NCBI GenBank assembly: GCA_965658375.1
Contig: CBFHSD010000019.1
Span: 1-41,268, forward strand
DNA length: 41,268 nucleotides
From: CBFHSD01 sp965658375
GTDB taxonomy: Bacteria; Bacteroidota; Bacteroidia; Flavobacteriales_G; Salibacteraceae
Direction: 5' to 3'
In this document: positions 7,214 through 15,947 of the stretch, in pieces
How the letters are laid out: each line of letters starts with the position of its first letter
How positions within the stretch are numbered: position 1 is the stretch's first letter
Translations under genes and position numbers: made by a program
The notes under the pieces: generated by a model
What the model saw: the letters and a program-made list of their open reading frames with translations, nothing else
The model's database searches: none
Told to the model about the DNA's origin: nothing

Positions 7214-8998
7214 CTAGAATTTATACTTGTTCTCATCAATGAGTTTTTGCGCAATTCTGCGTCTGTTTTCTTTGATGTTGAAAGGTTCTATTTTGGTAAA
7301 TCTTTTCACACCCATAATCATGGCGCGTTGCTCATCGCCTTCAGCATAAGAATAAACAGCTTCTCTACCGCATCTACCAATGGTTTCTGCAGCATCGTAG
7401 ATGTAGGCTTTAGCCATATCTATTTGCAACGAAGCGGCTTCTTCTCCTTTTTGTGAAGCCAATTTCTCAGCTCTTAAAAGCACAGTTTCTGCAACATAGG
7501 TTTCCATGAGCATGTCAGCAATATTCATGAGAATTTCTTGTTCTTTGGCCAATTCCATCATTAATGTTTGTGCAGCAGATCCAGCTACCATCAATACGGC
7601 TTTTTTAAAGTTTTGGATGTACTTCTTTTCTTTTCCGAAAAGGCTCGTATCCTCTTCTCCAAAGTCTGGAATGCTCATCAACTCATCTGCAACTGCTTTT
7701 GCAGGACCCATTAAATCGAGTTCGCCTTTCATAGCTTTTTTAAGCATCATATCTACAGAAAGCATTCTGTTGATCTCATTGGTTCCCTCAAAAATCCTGT
7801 TAATTCTAGAATCGCGATAAGCACGCTCTACAGGGCTTTCTGCAGAGTAACCCATGCCACCATACACTTGTACGGCTTCATCTACCACATAATCCAAGGT
7901 TTCTGAACCGTGCACTTTGAGCATGGCGCATTCTATTGCGAACTCTTCAATGCCTTTTAATGTGGCTTTTTCTTTTGGCATGCCACCGTCTACCAAGGCT
8001 TTGATTCTATCGTCAATGTTTTGTCCGGCTCTGTATGCTGCAGCTTCGCTGGCATATGTTTTAATGGCCATTTGCGCCAACTTGTTTTTGATGGCACCAT
8101 ATTTAGAAATAGAACGGCCAAACTGCGAACGCTCGTTGGAATAATTGACCGCTTGATTGATGGTCTCTTTTGCTCCACCCAATACGGCAGAAGCCAATTT
8201 AATTCGACCAATATTTAAAATGTTCAAAGCGATTTTGAAACCTTCATTTCTATTGCCTAGAAGGTTTTCAACTGGCACTTGAACATCATTGAAGAACACT
8301 TGTCTCGTAGATGAACCTTTAATACCCAATTTCTTTTCTTCTGGGTTTAAAGAAACGCCTTCCCAATGGCCTTCAACTATGAATGCACTGAGGTTTTCAT
8401 CGTCTCCAATTTTGGCAAAAACAGTAAAAATATCCGCGAATCCACCGTTGGTGATCCACATTTTTTGACCGTTTAAGCTGTAATGTTTTCCATCTTCGGA
8501 GAGTGTTGCAGTTGTCTTTCCGCTGTTCGCGTCAGAACCAGAACTTGGTTCGGTCAAACAGTAGCAACCTAACCACTCACCACTGGCAAGTTTGGGGATG
8601 TATTTTTCTTTTTGTTCGCTGTTTCCGTAGTACAAGATAGGAAGCGTTCCAATGCCTGTATGTGCAGAAAAAGCTACTGAGAAAGAGTAGGCGTGCCCAA
8701 TACCTTCGGCAGACATAACGCTCTCTAAAAAGCCAAGGCCCATACCACCATATTCGTTTGGAACAGAAATGCCCAGCATTCCCAATTCTCCAGATTTTTT
8801 TAGAAGTGAAGGCATTAATCCTTCCTCCATCTCGTCAATTCTGTCAAAATTTGGAGCCACTTCTTGATCTACAAAGTCTCTGCATGTTTGAAGAATCATT
8901 TGTTGTTCTTCAGAATAATTTTCTGGGATAAATATGTCTTCGGCTTTTGTTTCTCTGATGAGAAATTCTCCACCTTTAATTGCTTTATTCGATTCCAT
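7214..8998 (-). CDS. Acyl-CoA dehydrogenase, long (VLCAD-like) form
   Basis: This is a 594-residue flavoprotein. It has the usual acyl-CoA dehydrogenase N-terminal, middle (CLTEPSSGSD, WITNGG) and C-terminal helical domains, plus a C-terminal extension of about 170 residues as in very-long-chain enzymes. The catalytic base is expected at Glu404 in FEGTNEINR. It performs the first step of beta-oxidation, oxidising acyl-CoA to trans-2-enoyl-CoA with FAD. It is the last gene of the operon, 11 bases after the thiolase, and is followed by a strong terminator. A TTG six bases upstream is an alternative start. ATG at 8998 gives MESNKAIKGGEFL, which resembles other Bacteroidota enzymes. Confidence 0.92.
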   Translation of the reverse strand: MESNKAIKGGEFLIRETKAEDIFIPENYSEEQQMILQTCRDFVDQEVAPNFDRIDEMEEGLMPSLLKKSGELGMLGISVPNEYGGMGLGFLESVMSAEGIGHAYSFSVAFSAHTGIGTLPILYYGNSEQKEKYIPKLASGEWLGCYCLTEPSSGSDANSGKTTATLSEDGKHYSLNGQKMWITNGGFADIFTVFAKIGDDENLSAFIVEGHWEGVSLNPEEKKLGIKGSSTRQVFFNDVQVPVENLLGNRNEGFKIALNILNIGRIKLASAVLGGAKETINQAVNYSNERSQFGRSISKYGAIKNKLAQMAIKTYASEAAAYRAGQNIDDRIKALVDGGMPKEKATLKGIEEFAIECAMLKVHGSETLDYVVDEAVQVYGGMGYSAESPVERAYRDSRINRIFEGTNEINRMLSVDMMLKKAMKGELDLMGPAKAVADELMSIPDFGEEDTSLFGKEKKYIQNFKKAVLMVAGSAAQTLMMELAKEQEILMNIADMLMETYVAETVLLRAEKLASQKGEEAASLQIDMAKAYIYDAAETIGRCGREAVYSYAEGDEQRAMIMGVKRFTKIEPFNIKENRRRIAQKLIDENKYKF

Positions 8999-9009
8999 TT
9001 TCAATTGAT

Positions 9010-10185
9010 TTAAAAGATTTCATATACACCAGCTGCTCCTTGGCCGGTTCCAACACACATGGTTACTACTCCATATTTTTGCTTGCGCTGCTCGAGTTCA
9101 TCAAAAAGTTGAACACTCAATTTTGCACCCGTGCAACCCAGTGGATGACCAAGAGCAATGGCTCCACCGTTTACATTTACTATGTCTGGGTTTAAGCCCA
9201 CTTCGCGAATTACTGCTAGTGATTGAGAGGCGAAAGCTTCGTTTAGCTCAAACAATTCAATATCGTTCACTTTTAAGCCCGCCATTTCAACTGCTTTTGG
9301 AATGGCTTTTACAGGGCCAATTCCCATGATTCTTGGTTCTACACCAACTGCTGCGTAACTTTTAAGTTGAGCAATAGGTTCTACGCCCATTTCTTTCATG
9401 CGTTTTTCGCTTACAATCATTACAAAGGCGGCACCATCGCTGGTTTGAGAAGCGTTCCCTGCGGTGACACTTCCTTTCGCATCAAACACGGGTCTAAGCT
9501 TAGCAATTTGTTCTAATGTAGATTGAGGTCTAGGACCTTCATCAGTGTCAAACAGTTTGCTTCTTGTTGCTCTTTTGCCATTTTCATCCAAGTAGACTTG
9601 CTCTATGTTGTAAGGGACAATCTGATTTTTAAATCGCCCAGAGGAAACCGCTTTAGCTGCTTTTTGGTGAGAGTGATAACCAAACTCATCTTGATCTTCT
9701 CGCGATACCTTGAAATCGTTGGCAACGGCTTCTGCTGTTAAGCCCATTCCCCAGTACCAAGAAGGTGTCACTTTAGAAACTTGTGCGTTGGGCACAATTC
9801 TCCATCCACCAAAAGGAATAGGAGACATGGTTTCTACACCACCAGCGATGATGCAATCTGCCATGCCTGCATGAATTTTTGCTGCGGCCGTTGCAATGGT
9901 TTCTAAGCCAGAGGCACAGTATCTGTTGATGGTAACTCCGGGTACCTTGTCTGTGTCAAGGCTCATTAAAGAAACCATTCTCCCGATGTTCAGCCCTTGT
10001 TCAGCTTCAGGAGTGGCGTTCCCAACTATTACGTCATCAAGGAGTTCTTTGTCAAAATCTGGCAAGGTGTCTAACATGCCTTTCACAACTGCTGCTGCTA
10101 AATCATCTGGTCGTGTAAAGCGCAGACTCCCGCGGGGTGCTTTGCCCACTGCCGATCTTTTTGCTGCTATGATATATGCGTTCAT
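9010..10185 (-). CDS. fadA: Acetyl-CoA acyltransferase (beta-oxidation thiolase)
   Basis: This 391-residue thiolase has all catalytic residues visible: Cys90 (NRYCASGLE), His347 (GGAIALGHPLGCTG) and Cys377 (CVGTGQGAA). It cleaves 3-ketoacyl-CoA to acetyl-CoA and a shortened acyl-CoA in the cytoplasm. It lies 21 bases after the FadB/FadJ-like gene and 11 bases before the acyl-CoA dehydrogenase, so all steps of the cycle sit in one operon. A biosynthetic acetoacetyl-CoA thiolase is less likely given this context. The ATG at 10185 is the natural start. Confidence 0.92.
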   Translation of the reverse strand: MNAYIIAAKRSAVGKAPRGSLRFTRPDDLAAAVVKGMLDTLPDFDKELLDDVIVGNATPEAEQGLNIGRMVSLMSLDTDKVPGVTINRYCASGLETIATAAAKIHAGMADCIIAGGVETMSPIPFGGWRIVPNAQVSKVTPSWYWGMGLTAEAVANDFKVSREDQDEFGYHSHQKAAKAVSSGRFKNQIVPYNIEQVYLDENGKRATRSKLFDTDEGPRPQSTLEQIAKLRPVFDAKGSVTAGNASQTSDGAAFVMIVSEKRMKEMGVEPIAQLKSYAAVGVEPRIMGIGPVKAIPKAVEMAGLKVNDIELFELNEAFASQSLAVIREVGLNPDIVNVNGGAIALGHPLGCTGAKLSVQLFDELEQRKQKYGVVTMCVGTGQGAAGVYEIF

Positions 10186-10206
10186 GAGTATTCTTCTTTG
10201 CTGTGA

Positions 10207-12588
10207 TTAATTTCTTAAAATTTTACCTGTGGTGATGAGGCTCTGCATGCGTTCTAAGGTTTTGCGCTTCTGACACAATTCTAAAAACGCTTTGCGCTCT
10301 AACTTTAGGAGGTAATCTTCGCTTACCGTTGTGCGTTCGCTGAGGTCGCCACCACACATTACAAAGCCAAGCTTTTCGCTAATCAGTGCATCGTGCTCGC
10401 TAATGTAGTTTCCGCTTAACATGCTGTTGGCACCTACGTAAACAATACCAAGTCCTTCTGCACCAGAAACTGTAATGTCGTTTCGTTTGGCAGGTTGTGT
10501 ATAACCTCTATCGTACATGGCAATGGCTTGCTGCTTGGCGTATGCCAATTGATAGCTTCTGTCTACAACCACTTCATCTATGCCTGGTCTAAAATAGCCA
10601 AGGTCATAAGCTTCGTGTGCTGAGGTAGCTACTTTGGCTTGTCCAACGGTTAAGAATCGGTTGCGCAATTGATTGATTCTAATGTCTCCATCTTTCAATT
10701 CATCGCTTAGTCTCAAAGCAAATTCTTTGGTTCCACCGCCACCAGGAATAAGGCCAACACCAAATTCTACAAGGCCAATGTATGTTTCTGCATGTGCGAT
10801 GATTTTATCAGAATGCATGCTCAATTCACATCCACCGCCTAGCGTTAAGCCGTGAGGCGCTGCAATTACAGGAATGCTAGAGTAGCGCAAGCGCATCATT
10901 GTTTTTTGGAAGGTCTGAATGGCAAAATCGAGTTCATCCCACTCTTGCTCTACGGCCATCATAAAGATCATGCCCACATTGGCTCCAGCACTAAAGTTTT
11001 CACCTGTATTGGAGATCACCAGACCTTTGTATTCCTTCTCGGCAAGGTCAACGGCTTTGTTTATTCCTGTGATGATTTCACTGCCAATGGTATTCATTTT
11101 GGTGTGAAATTCTAGGTTGATGATGCCATCTCCCAAATCAATAATTGAAGCCCCTTTGTTGCTCCAAATGGTGTGGTCTGTTTTTAGAAGGTCTAAATCC
11201 AATAAGCCTTCTTGACCTGGAATGGTTTCGTAAGTTTTGCTGTTGGCATTGTAGTACTTCTTCACACCATTTTCTACGCTGTAGAAAGAAGAGAAGCCAG
11301 CGGCTTTCATGTCGTAAATCCATTGCGCAGGTTTGTTGCCTGAAGCTTCCATAGAAGAAAGAGCTTCTTCAAAACCAATGGCATCCCAAGCCTCAAAAGG
11401 CCCTTGTTGCCATCCAAAACCAGCTCTTAGTGCGTCATCCAGTTTATACACTTCATCTGCAATTTCTGGAATGCGATTGCTTACGTATGCAAACAATTGG
11501 TTAAAGACATTGCGGTAAAACTCACCGGCTTTGTCGCTGCCATTGTACAACACCGGCATGCGTTCTTTCAAGTCGTCAATTTTCTTGGTAGACTCCAGCG
11601 TTGCAAATTTTACTTTCTGCTTGGCCTCGTATTCTAAAGTATCAAGGTTGAGCGACAAGATTTGCTTTTTGCCTTTTTCGTCTTTTGCTTTTTTGTAGAA
11701 ACCTTGCTTTGTTTTTGAACCAAGCCAATTGTTGTCTACCATTTTTTGAATAAAATCTGGTAGCGCAAAAGCATCATTGCGCTCATCGTTGGGCGCGTTC
11801 TCTTTCAAGCCATTGGCAACCAGAACAAGAGTATCAAGTCCAACAACATCAGCCGTTCTAAAGGTGGCAGATTTAGGTCTTCCAAGCACAGGCCCAGTTA
11901 GTTTATCTATTTCATCAACAGATAAACCCAAGTCTTTTACAGTATGGAACAAAGCCATAATGCTGAATACCCCAACTCTATTGGCAATAAATGCTGGAGT
12001 ATCTTTACAAAGTACTGTTGTTTTTCCTAAAAATCTATGTCCATAACTCATGAGAAAGTCAGTGACTTCTGGAGCTGTTTTAGGAGTGGGAATAATCTCA
12101 AGCAGTTTGAGGTAACGCGGTGGGTTGAAGAAGTGGGTTCCGCAGAAATTCTGTGTAAAATCCTCGGATCTTCCTTCTAACATTAAGTGGATAGGAATAC
12201 CAGATGTATTGCTCGTAATGAGCGAACCTGGTTTGCGGTATTTCTCAACCTGTTCAAACACTTGTTTCTTGATGTCCAAGCGTTCTATCACCACTTCCAT
12301 TACCCAATCGCAATCAGAAATTTTAGACATGTCGTCTGTAAAGTTTCCAGTAGAAATACGACTCGCAAAGGACTTGTTGTAAATGGGAGAAGGTTTGCTT
12401 TTTAAAGCAGTTTTCAAGCTGCCATCAACAATTGCGTTGCGCTCTTTTTTCTTGTCTGATTCAAGCGCTTCTTTTGGAACTATATCCAGCAAGAGTACTT
12501 CGCAGCCGATATTGGCAAAATGGCAAGCAATGCGAGAACCCATGACACCAGATCCCAAAATGGCGACTTTTTTGATTTTACGATTCAT
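10207..12588 (-). CDS. 3-hydroxyacyl-CoA dehydrogenase / enoyl-CoA hydratase fusion
   Basis: This 793-residue bifunctional enzyme begins with an NAD-binding hydroxyacyl-CoA dehydrogenase domain (AILGSGVMGSRIA at 9-21, HFFNPPRYLKLLEIIP near 150). The dehydrogenase C-terminal helical domains follow. A crotonase domain comes last (about 500-700, with FSAGANVG, GGGCEL and EFGVGLIPGGGG). This order, dehydrogenase first and hydratase last, is the reverse of E. coli FadB/FadJ. Together the domains hydrate enoyl-CoA and oxidise the hydroxyacyl-CoA to ketoacyl-CoA. Its ATG overlaps the marR stop by four bases, so it is coupled to its regulator. Confidence 0.92.
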   Translation of the reverse strand: MNRKIKKVAILGSGVMGSRIACHFANIGCEVLLLDIVPKEALESDKKKERNAIVDGSLKTALKSKPSPIYNKSFASRISTGNFTDDMSKISDCDWVMEVVIERLDIKKQVFEQVEKYRKPGSLITSNTSGIPIHLMLEGRSEDFTQNFCGTHFFNPPRYLKLLEIIPTPKTAPEVTDFLMSYGHRFLGKTTVLCKDTPAFIANRVGVFSIMALFHTVKDLGLSVDEIDKLTGPVLGRPKSATFRTADVVGLDTLVLVANGLKENAPNDERNDAFALPDFIQKMVDNNWLGSKTKQGFYKKAKDEKGKKQILSLNLDTLEYEAKQKVKFATLESTKKIDDLKERMPVLYNGSDKAGEFYRNVFNQLFAYVSNRIPEIADEVYKLDDALRAGFGWQQGPFEAWDAIGFEEALSSMEASGNKPAQWIYDMKAAGFSSFYSVENGVKKYYNANSKTYETIPGQEGLLDLDLLKTDHTIWSNKGASIIDLGDGIINLEFHTKMNTIGSEIITGINKAVDLAEKEYKGLVISNTGENFSAGANVGMIFMMAVEQEWDELDFAIQTFQKTMMRLRYSSIPVIAAPHGLTLGGGCELSMHSDKIIAHAETYIGLVEFGVGLIPGGGGTKEFALRLSDELKDGDIRINQLRNRFLTVGQAKVATSAHEAYDLGYFRPGIDEVVVDRSYQLAYAKQQAIAMYDRGYTQPAKRNDITVSGAEGLGIVYVGANSMLSGNYISEHDALISEKLGFVMCGGDLSERTTVSEDYLLKLERKAFLELCQKRKTLERMQSLITTGKILRN

Positions 12589-13064
12589 TGTTTGAGTGTT
12601 TCTATGCGTTTGTTCAATTGATTCATTTCGGTGAGTTGTGAGGTGCGGTCAAGTGTATCGTTGATTTTTCCAATAACTTGAAGAAAGGTATTCAATTCTT
12701 CTTCTGAAAGGCGTTCTTTCAGTTTGTTGTTGAGGTTGATTACGGTAAGTTTAGATATTTCTCTGACTTCTGCTCCAAGCTTTGTGAGGTGTATACGAAC
12801 GCTGCGTTTATCAATCTCATCGGGAATGCGGGTGATGAATCCTTTTTCTTCCATGGTTTTTAAAGTACGGGTCAAAGAGCGACTTTCCATACCCATTAGA
12901 GGACCCAATTTGGTGCTTGGTGTTCCCTTTTTACGATCAATATTTAGCAAAGCGTAACCCATGCTCATGGTGAAGTCATGTCGATTGGCCTCAAGGTTAT
13001 AAAGTCTTGAAATTTTATGCCATGCCCAGCGAATGGGAAAATCGATTGTTTCTTCTGCTTTCAT
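12585..13064 (-). CDS. MarR-family regulator of the beta-oxidation operon
   Basis: This 159-residue protein contains a MarR winged helix from about 35 to 100, with recognition-helix-like SRSLTRTLKTMEEKGFI and the wing signature DEIDKRSVRIHLT. MarR dimers bind short palindromes and usually lose affinity when a ligand binds. It is the first gene of the operon and overlaps the FadB/FadJ-like gene. A perfect 7-2-7 palindrome lies about 30 bases before its start in the promoter. The simplest reading is an autoregulated repressor that responds to a fatty acyl-CoA or fatty acid. The ligand is inferred from the gene neighbourhood only. Confidence 0.9.
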   Translation of the reverse strand: MKAEETIDFPIRWAWHKISRLYNLEANRHDFTMSMGYALLNIDRKKGTPSTKLGPLMGMESRSLTRTLKTMEEKGFITRIPDEIDKRSVRIHLTKLGAEVREISKLTVINLNNKLKERLSEEELNTFLQVIGKINDTLDRTSQLTEMNQLNKRIETLKQ

Positions 13065-13080
13065 AAATTTTTCTTGATTC

Positions 13081-13088
13081 CAAATATA
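13081..13088 (-). promoter_or_regulatory. -7 promoter element of the marR/beta-oxidation operon
   Basis: On the minus strand TATATTTG is an exact match to TAnnTTTG. It ends 16 bases before the marR ATG. TTTA about 21 bases upstream is a weak -33 candidate, so the palindrome at 13095-13110 falls in the spacer. Confidence 0.6.
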
Positions 13089-13094
13089 TAAAAA

Positions 13095-13110
13095 AGTATG
13101 CGTGCATACT
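13095..13110. promoter_or_regulatory. Palindromic operator, probable MarR binding site
   Basis: AGTATGCGTGCATACT has perfect 7-base arms around a 2-base centre. It lies 31 bases upstream of the marR start, just upstream of the -7 element, where a bound dimer would block RNA polymerase. The binding protein is inferred from position. Confidence 0.7.
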
Positions 13111-13149
13111 AAATTGAATCTTTTAAAAATTGTTATCCTTTTATGAACT

Positions 13150-13180
13150 CTTGTAAACAGGATGCTTGTGGTTACTTTTG
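13150..13180 (+). promoter_or_regulatory. Bacteroidota-type promoter of the broken GNAT gene
   Basis: TTG at 13151-13153, then exactly 19 bases, then TACTTTTG at 13173-13180. This is a full match to the Bacteroidota TTG-N19-TAnnTTTG consensus, with a 16-base leader to the ATG at 13197. Confidence 0.62.
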
Positions 13181-13196
13181 AGAGAAAAGAAATAGG

Positions 13197-13462
13197 ATGG
13201 AAGAATCAGGGAACAAAGTTGCCTTTGTAGGGAAATTAGAAGACAAAGAAACAGGCAGAATGACCTTCGTTTGGGCGGGAGAGGATAAATTCATCATTGA
13301 TCACACCGAAGTTTCTGAGGATTTTAGAGGACGAGATGTTGGCAAAGTATTGGTTTGAAAGCTGTTGATTATGCTCGGGAAAACCATAAGAAGATCATGC
13401 CCTTGTGTCCTTTTGCAAAAAGTGTTTTTGATAAAAACACTGAATTGAGGGATGTGCTTTAG
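13197..13462 (+). pseudogene. Small GNAT (YjdJ/NATD1-like) N-acetyltransferase, frameshifted
   Basis: From ATG 13197 the frame encodes MEESGNKVAFVGKLEDKETG..., reaching FRGRDVGKVLV, the acetyl-CoA-binding loop of small GNAT proteins, then hits TGA at 13356-13358. The rest of the family sequence, KAVDYARENHKKIMPLCPFAKSVFDK, continues in another frame from 13358 to a TAG at 13460-13462. One missing base near 13356 explains this. Restored, the protein would have about 88 residues, normal for this family, whose members acetylate unknown small substrates. The promoter and both coding halves look undecayed, so a recent mutation or a sequencing error is likely. It is absent from simple ORF lists because each half is short. 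Confidence 0.8.
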
Positions 13463-13517
13463 AATGATATTTTGCTGATTGGCACGTCTAGTCCATCGCT
13501 TCTTCCACTTTGGCTGC

Positions 13518-13537
13518 CACTTCGACTCCGCTCAGTG
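13518..13537. repeat. Short palindromic intergenic repeat, copy 1
   Basis: CACTTCGACTCCGCTCAGTG has complementary ends (CACT/AGTG). It belongs to the TTCGAC...CTCAG class of small palindromes that I recall as frequent between genes in flavobacterial genomes. It is 39 bases from a related element of opposite orientation. Confidence 0.45.
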
Positions 13538-13576
13538 TGCGGGTTAATGTTGGTTACAATGAATAGATTTAACGAA

Positions 13577-13599
13577 GTCCCTGAGGCTCTCGAAAGGAC
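13577..13599. repeat. Short palindromic intergenic repeat, copy 2
   Basis: The element begins GTCC and ends GGAC, with inner GAGGCTCTC forming a small hairpin. The core CTGAGGCTCTCGAA is the opposite-orientation counterpart of the copy at 13518. It lies 15 bases after the SpoIID-type gene on the minus strand and may act as its transcript end. Confidence 0.45.
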
Positions 13600-13614
13600 G
13601 TTTGACATTAAACA

Positions 13615-14796
13615 CTAGTACTCGCGCAGATAGTCTAAAAGTGAAAGCCTCACAATGTGCACGTTGTAATAATAGTAGTGCAGAATTTCTTCGTAAGAGT
13701 ACCCCACTTTCGCCATGCGCATGGCACCTTCTTGGGGCATGCCCACACCGTGACCAAAGCCTCTGCCGTTAATAGCAATTAAAGTGGAGTCGGCATTGGG
13801 TTCTATGCAAAACCAAGTTGATTTTAACTTGAAATCGCGCCTCATAATTTTGGTTGGTAAGAGTGAGTCTTGTTCGAAGAAATAAATGGGCCTTTCTTCT
13901 GGACAGTAATTCAGTAGAGAAATGCGTACACTGTCATTGGCGGTATCTGCCAAGTTGGTTTGGGCAAAGTAGGCGTACCAATCGGTGATGCTCAAGGTGT
14001 CTGTCCAACTGCTATGCGGCATTTCATAGCTAAAGGTGTCGGGTACACTTCTTAAGTAAGGGGCTGCGGTGAGCCACACGTCTTCTGAGTTTGTGGTTTG
14101 CCCACCAGAATTGGAATGAAAAACAGCAGCTATGAGGTTCACATTGCTGTCTACCAAAACAAGGTCTTTGGTTTGTTTAACGGCAGCAGCTATGGTATCA
14201 TTCCAGCACATGGTTTTGTATACCTGAGAAGAAACTCGGTCGCAGAGGTTAAAACCTAAATCTTCGTATTTATACCAATGCTTTAGGGCGTAGGTTCTGC
14301 TGATGATGGCCTGCGTTTTGTAAAATTCTTTGGTTTTTCTATTGCCCACTTCGCTTTGTACAACTCCCGCTAAATAATCGTTGAGGTCTACATCGTTAAT
14401 AATCTTGAGTTTTCCTTCCCACACACTGATGTCTAAATTGTCAGGGTATGATCTACCTCCTAAACTAGGTTTTGAAGGTTTGATGTTGAGTGCACAACTC
14501 TCATGGATGCCATTGATTTCTATTCTCTTGTAGCTTCCCACAAAGCTGGAAAAGGTTCTAAGCTGAAGTTGCCCATTTTTGGTCTCTATCTTTAACATGT
14601 CCTGGGCGCTAAAGTCCATTACTTCATGACCATCGCCAATAATCTCATAGCTTCCTTGCTTTACAGTCATTACCACATCATACGGGCGATTTTGCCAAAA
14701 AATCCCCACTTTGATGTGTTCGCTAAACAGCGGATTGCTGGCTAATACAAACTGGCCAAGTAAAGTGAAGCTGCATATAAAGAGGAGTATTCTCAC
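13615..14796 (-). CDS. Exported SpoIID/LytB-domain protein
   Basis: This 393-residue protein has an N-terminal signal peptide (about 1-19, ending VLAS) and a SpoIID domain. The domain shows YLAGVVQSEVG at 141-151, where Glu149 aligns with the catalytic acid of SpoIID, and the C-terminal motif GRGFGHGVGMPQEGA. SpoIID-family enzymes are lytic transglycosylases that act on glycan strands lacking stem peptides. In non-sporulating Bacteroidota the role is presumably cell-wall remodelling or division. Translation starts at GTG 14796. It lies 35 bases after lpxB on the same strand and may be part of that operon. Confidence 0.86.
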   Translation of the reverse strand: MRILLFICSFTLLGQFVLASNPLFSEHIKVGIFWQNRPYDVVMTVKQGSYEIIGDGHEVMDFSAQDMLKIETKNGQLQLRTFSSFVGSYKRIEINGIHESCALNIKPSKPSLGGRSYPDNLDISVWEGKLKIINDVDLNDYLAGVVQSEVGNRKTKEFYKTQAIISRTYALKHWYKYEDLGFNLCDRVSSQVYKTMCWNDTIAAAVKQTKDLVLVDSNVNLIAAVFHSNSGGQTTNSEDVWLTAAPYLRSVPDTFSYEMPHSSWTDTLSITDWYAYFAQTNLADTANDSVRISLLNYCPEERPIYFFEQDSLLPTKIMRRDFKLKSTWFCIEPNADSTLIAINGRGFGHGVGMPQEGAMRMAKVGYSYEEILHYYYYNVHIVRLSLLDYLREY

Positions 14797-14831
14797 GGCT
14801 TCAAATCTAACAGGTGTATGCAGGCAGGACT

Positions 14832-15947
14832 TTAGCTGCGATTGATAGTTTTCAACAAGACATCTGCCGCTCTTGATGAGGCTCCCGGACCACCAAGTTT
14901 TTCTCTCAGTTCCAGATAGTCAGTGCTCATTTTCTCATGCTTTTTTCCATCAGGTAAAACGGCCTTCAACTCTTCTTTGAGCTTATGTTCATTCAACTCT
15001 GATTGAATCAACTCTTTCACTACCTCTCTGTCCATTATCAGGTTTACGAGTGAAATGAACTTGATGTCAACAAGCTTTTTGGCAATGTTGTAAGAAATGA
15101 CGCTTGAGCTGTAGCATACCACTTCGGGAACCTGAAGCAAGGCGGTTTCTAATGTTGCGGTGCCAGAAGTAACAAGGGCTGCTTGAGCATGTTGTAAGAT
15201 CTCATAAGTGCTGCCGTGAATGACGGGAACACCTCCTTTGGTGATCTCTTGATAATAGGCATCGGGTTGAGAGGGTGCTCCGGCAATTACAAATTGATAG
15301 TCGGGAAAATGCTTTAGTTGGGTCAACATTTTTGAAAGCATTTTTGCAATCTCTTGCTTGCGGCTGCCGGGAAGCAAAGCTATGATGGGCTTGGTATCTA
15401 TCTTATTTTTTTGACAAAATGCTTCGAAAGTAGAGATTGGTTTTGCCGGAAGAGCATCTAGCAATGGGTGACCCACAAAGTCTACATCTACATCGTACTT
15501 GGCGTAAAAATCTTGCTCAAATGGTAAGATGACCATCATTTGGTCTACACACTTTTTAATTTTAAAAACGCGGTTCTTTTTCCAAGCCCAAATTTGCGGT
15601 GAAATGTAATAGATGATTTTTATTCCCTTTTCATGCGCCCATTCTGCAATACGTAGATTAAAGCCCGGGTAATCGATCAATAACAGGGCGTCAGGTTGAA
15701 AGGCCTCTATCTCGGTTTTGCATTTTTTAATATTAGAAAGAATGGTGCGGATGTTCATCAGTACTTCCACAAAACCCATAAAAGCGAGTTCTCTATAGTG
15801 TTTAGATATTTCTACACCAGCCTCTTCCATCAAATCGCCACCCCAGCCTTTCAACTTAAGATCTTCCTCTTTCTTCACCAAAGCTTTCACAAGATTACTG
15901 CCGTGTAAATCTCCTGAAGCCTCTCCTGCTATGCAAAAAACTTTCAT
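14832..15947 (-). CDS. lpxB: Lipid-A-disaccharide synthase
   Basis: This 371-residue protein starts with the LpxB signature IAGEASGDLHG at 6-16 and has the usual family length and GT19 glycosyltransferase motifs (LLPGSRKQEI; VTSGTATLETAL). It joins UDP-2,3-diacylglucosamine and lipid X to form the lipid A disaccharide at the inner face of the inner membrane. The ATG overlaps the stop of the upstream small membrane protein gene by four bases. Its presence implies a lipid A-based outer membrane, in line with the KdsC-like gene at the left edge. Confidence 0.95.
   Translation of the reverse strand: MKVFCIAGEASGDLHGSNLVKALVKKEEDLKLKGWGGDLMEEAGVEISKHYRELAFMGFVEVLMNIRTILSNIKKCKTEIEAFQPDALLLIDYPGFNLRIAEWAHEKGIKIIYYISPQIWAWKKNRVFKIKKCVDQMMVILPFEQDFYAKYDVDVDFVGHPLLDALPAKPISTFEAFCQKNKIDTKPIIALLPGSRKQEIAKMLSKMLTQLKHFPDYQFVIAGAPSQPDAYYQEITKGGVPVIHGSTYEILQHAQAALVTSGTATLETALLQVPEVVCYSSSVISYNIAKKLVDIKFISLVNLIMDREVVKELIQSELNEHKLKEELKAVLPDGKKHEKMSTDYLELREKLGGPGASSRAADVLLKTINRS

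Noticed and set aside
13615..14796. Sporulation gene
   Set aside because: SpoIID/LytB domains are common in non-sporulating Gram-negative bacteria. lpxB and other outer-membrane genes adjoin it and no other spore genes are seen.
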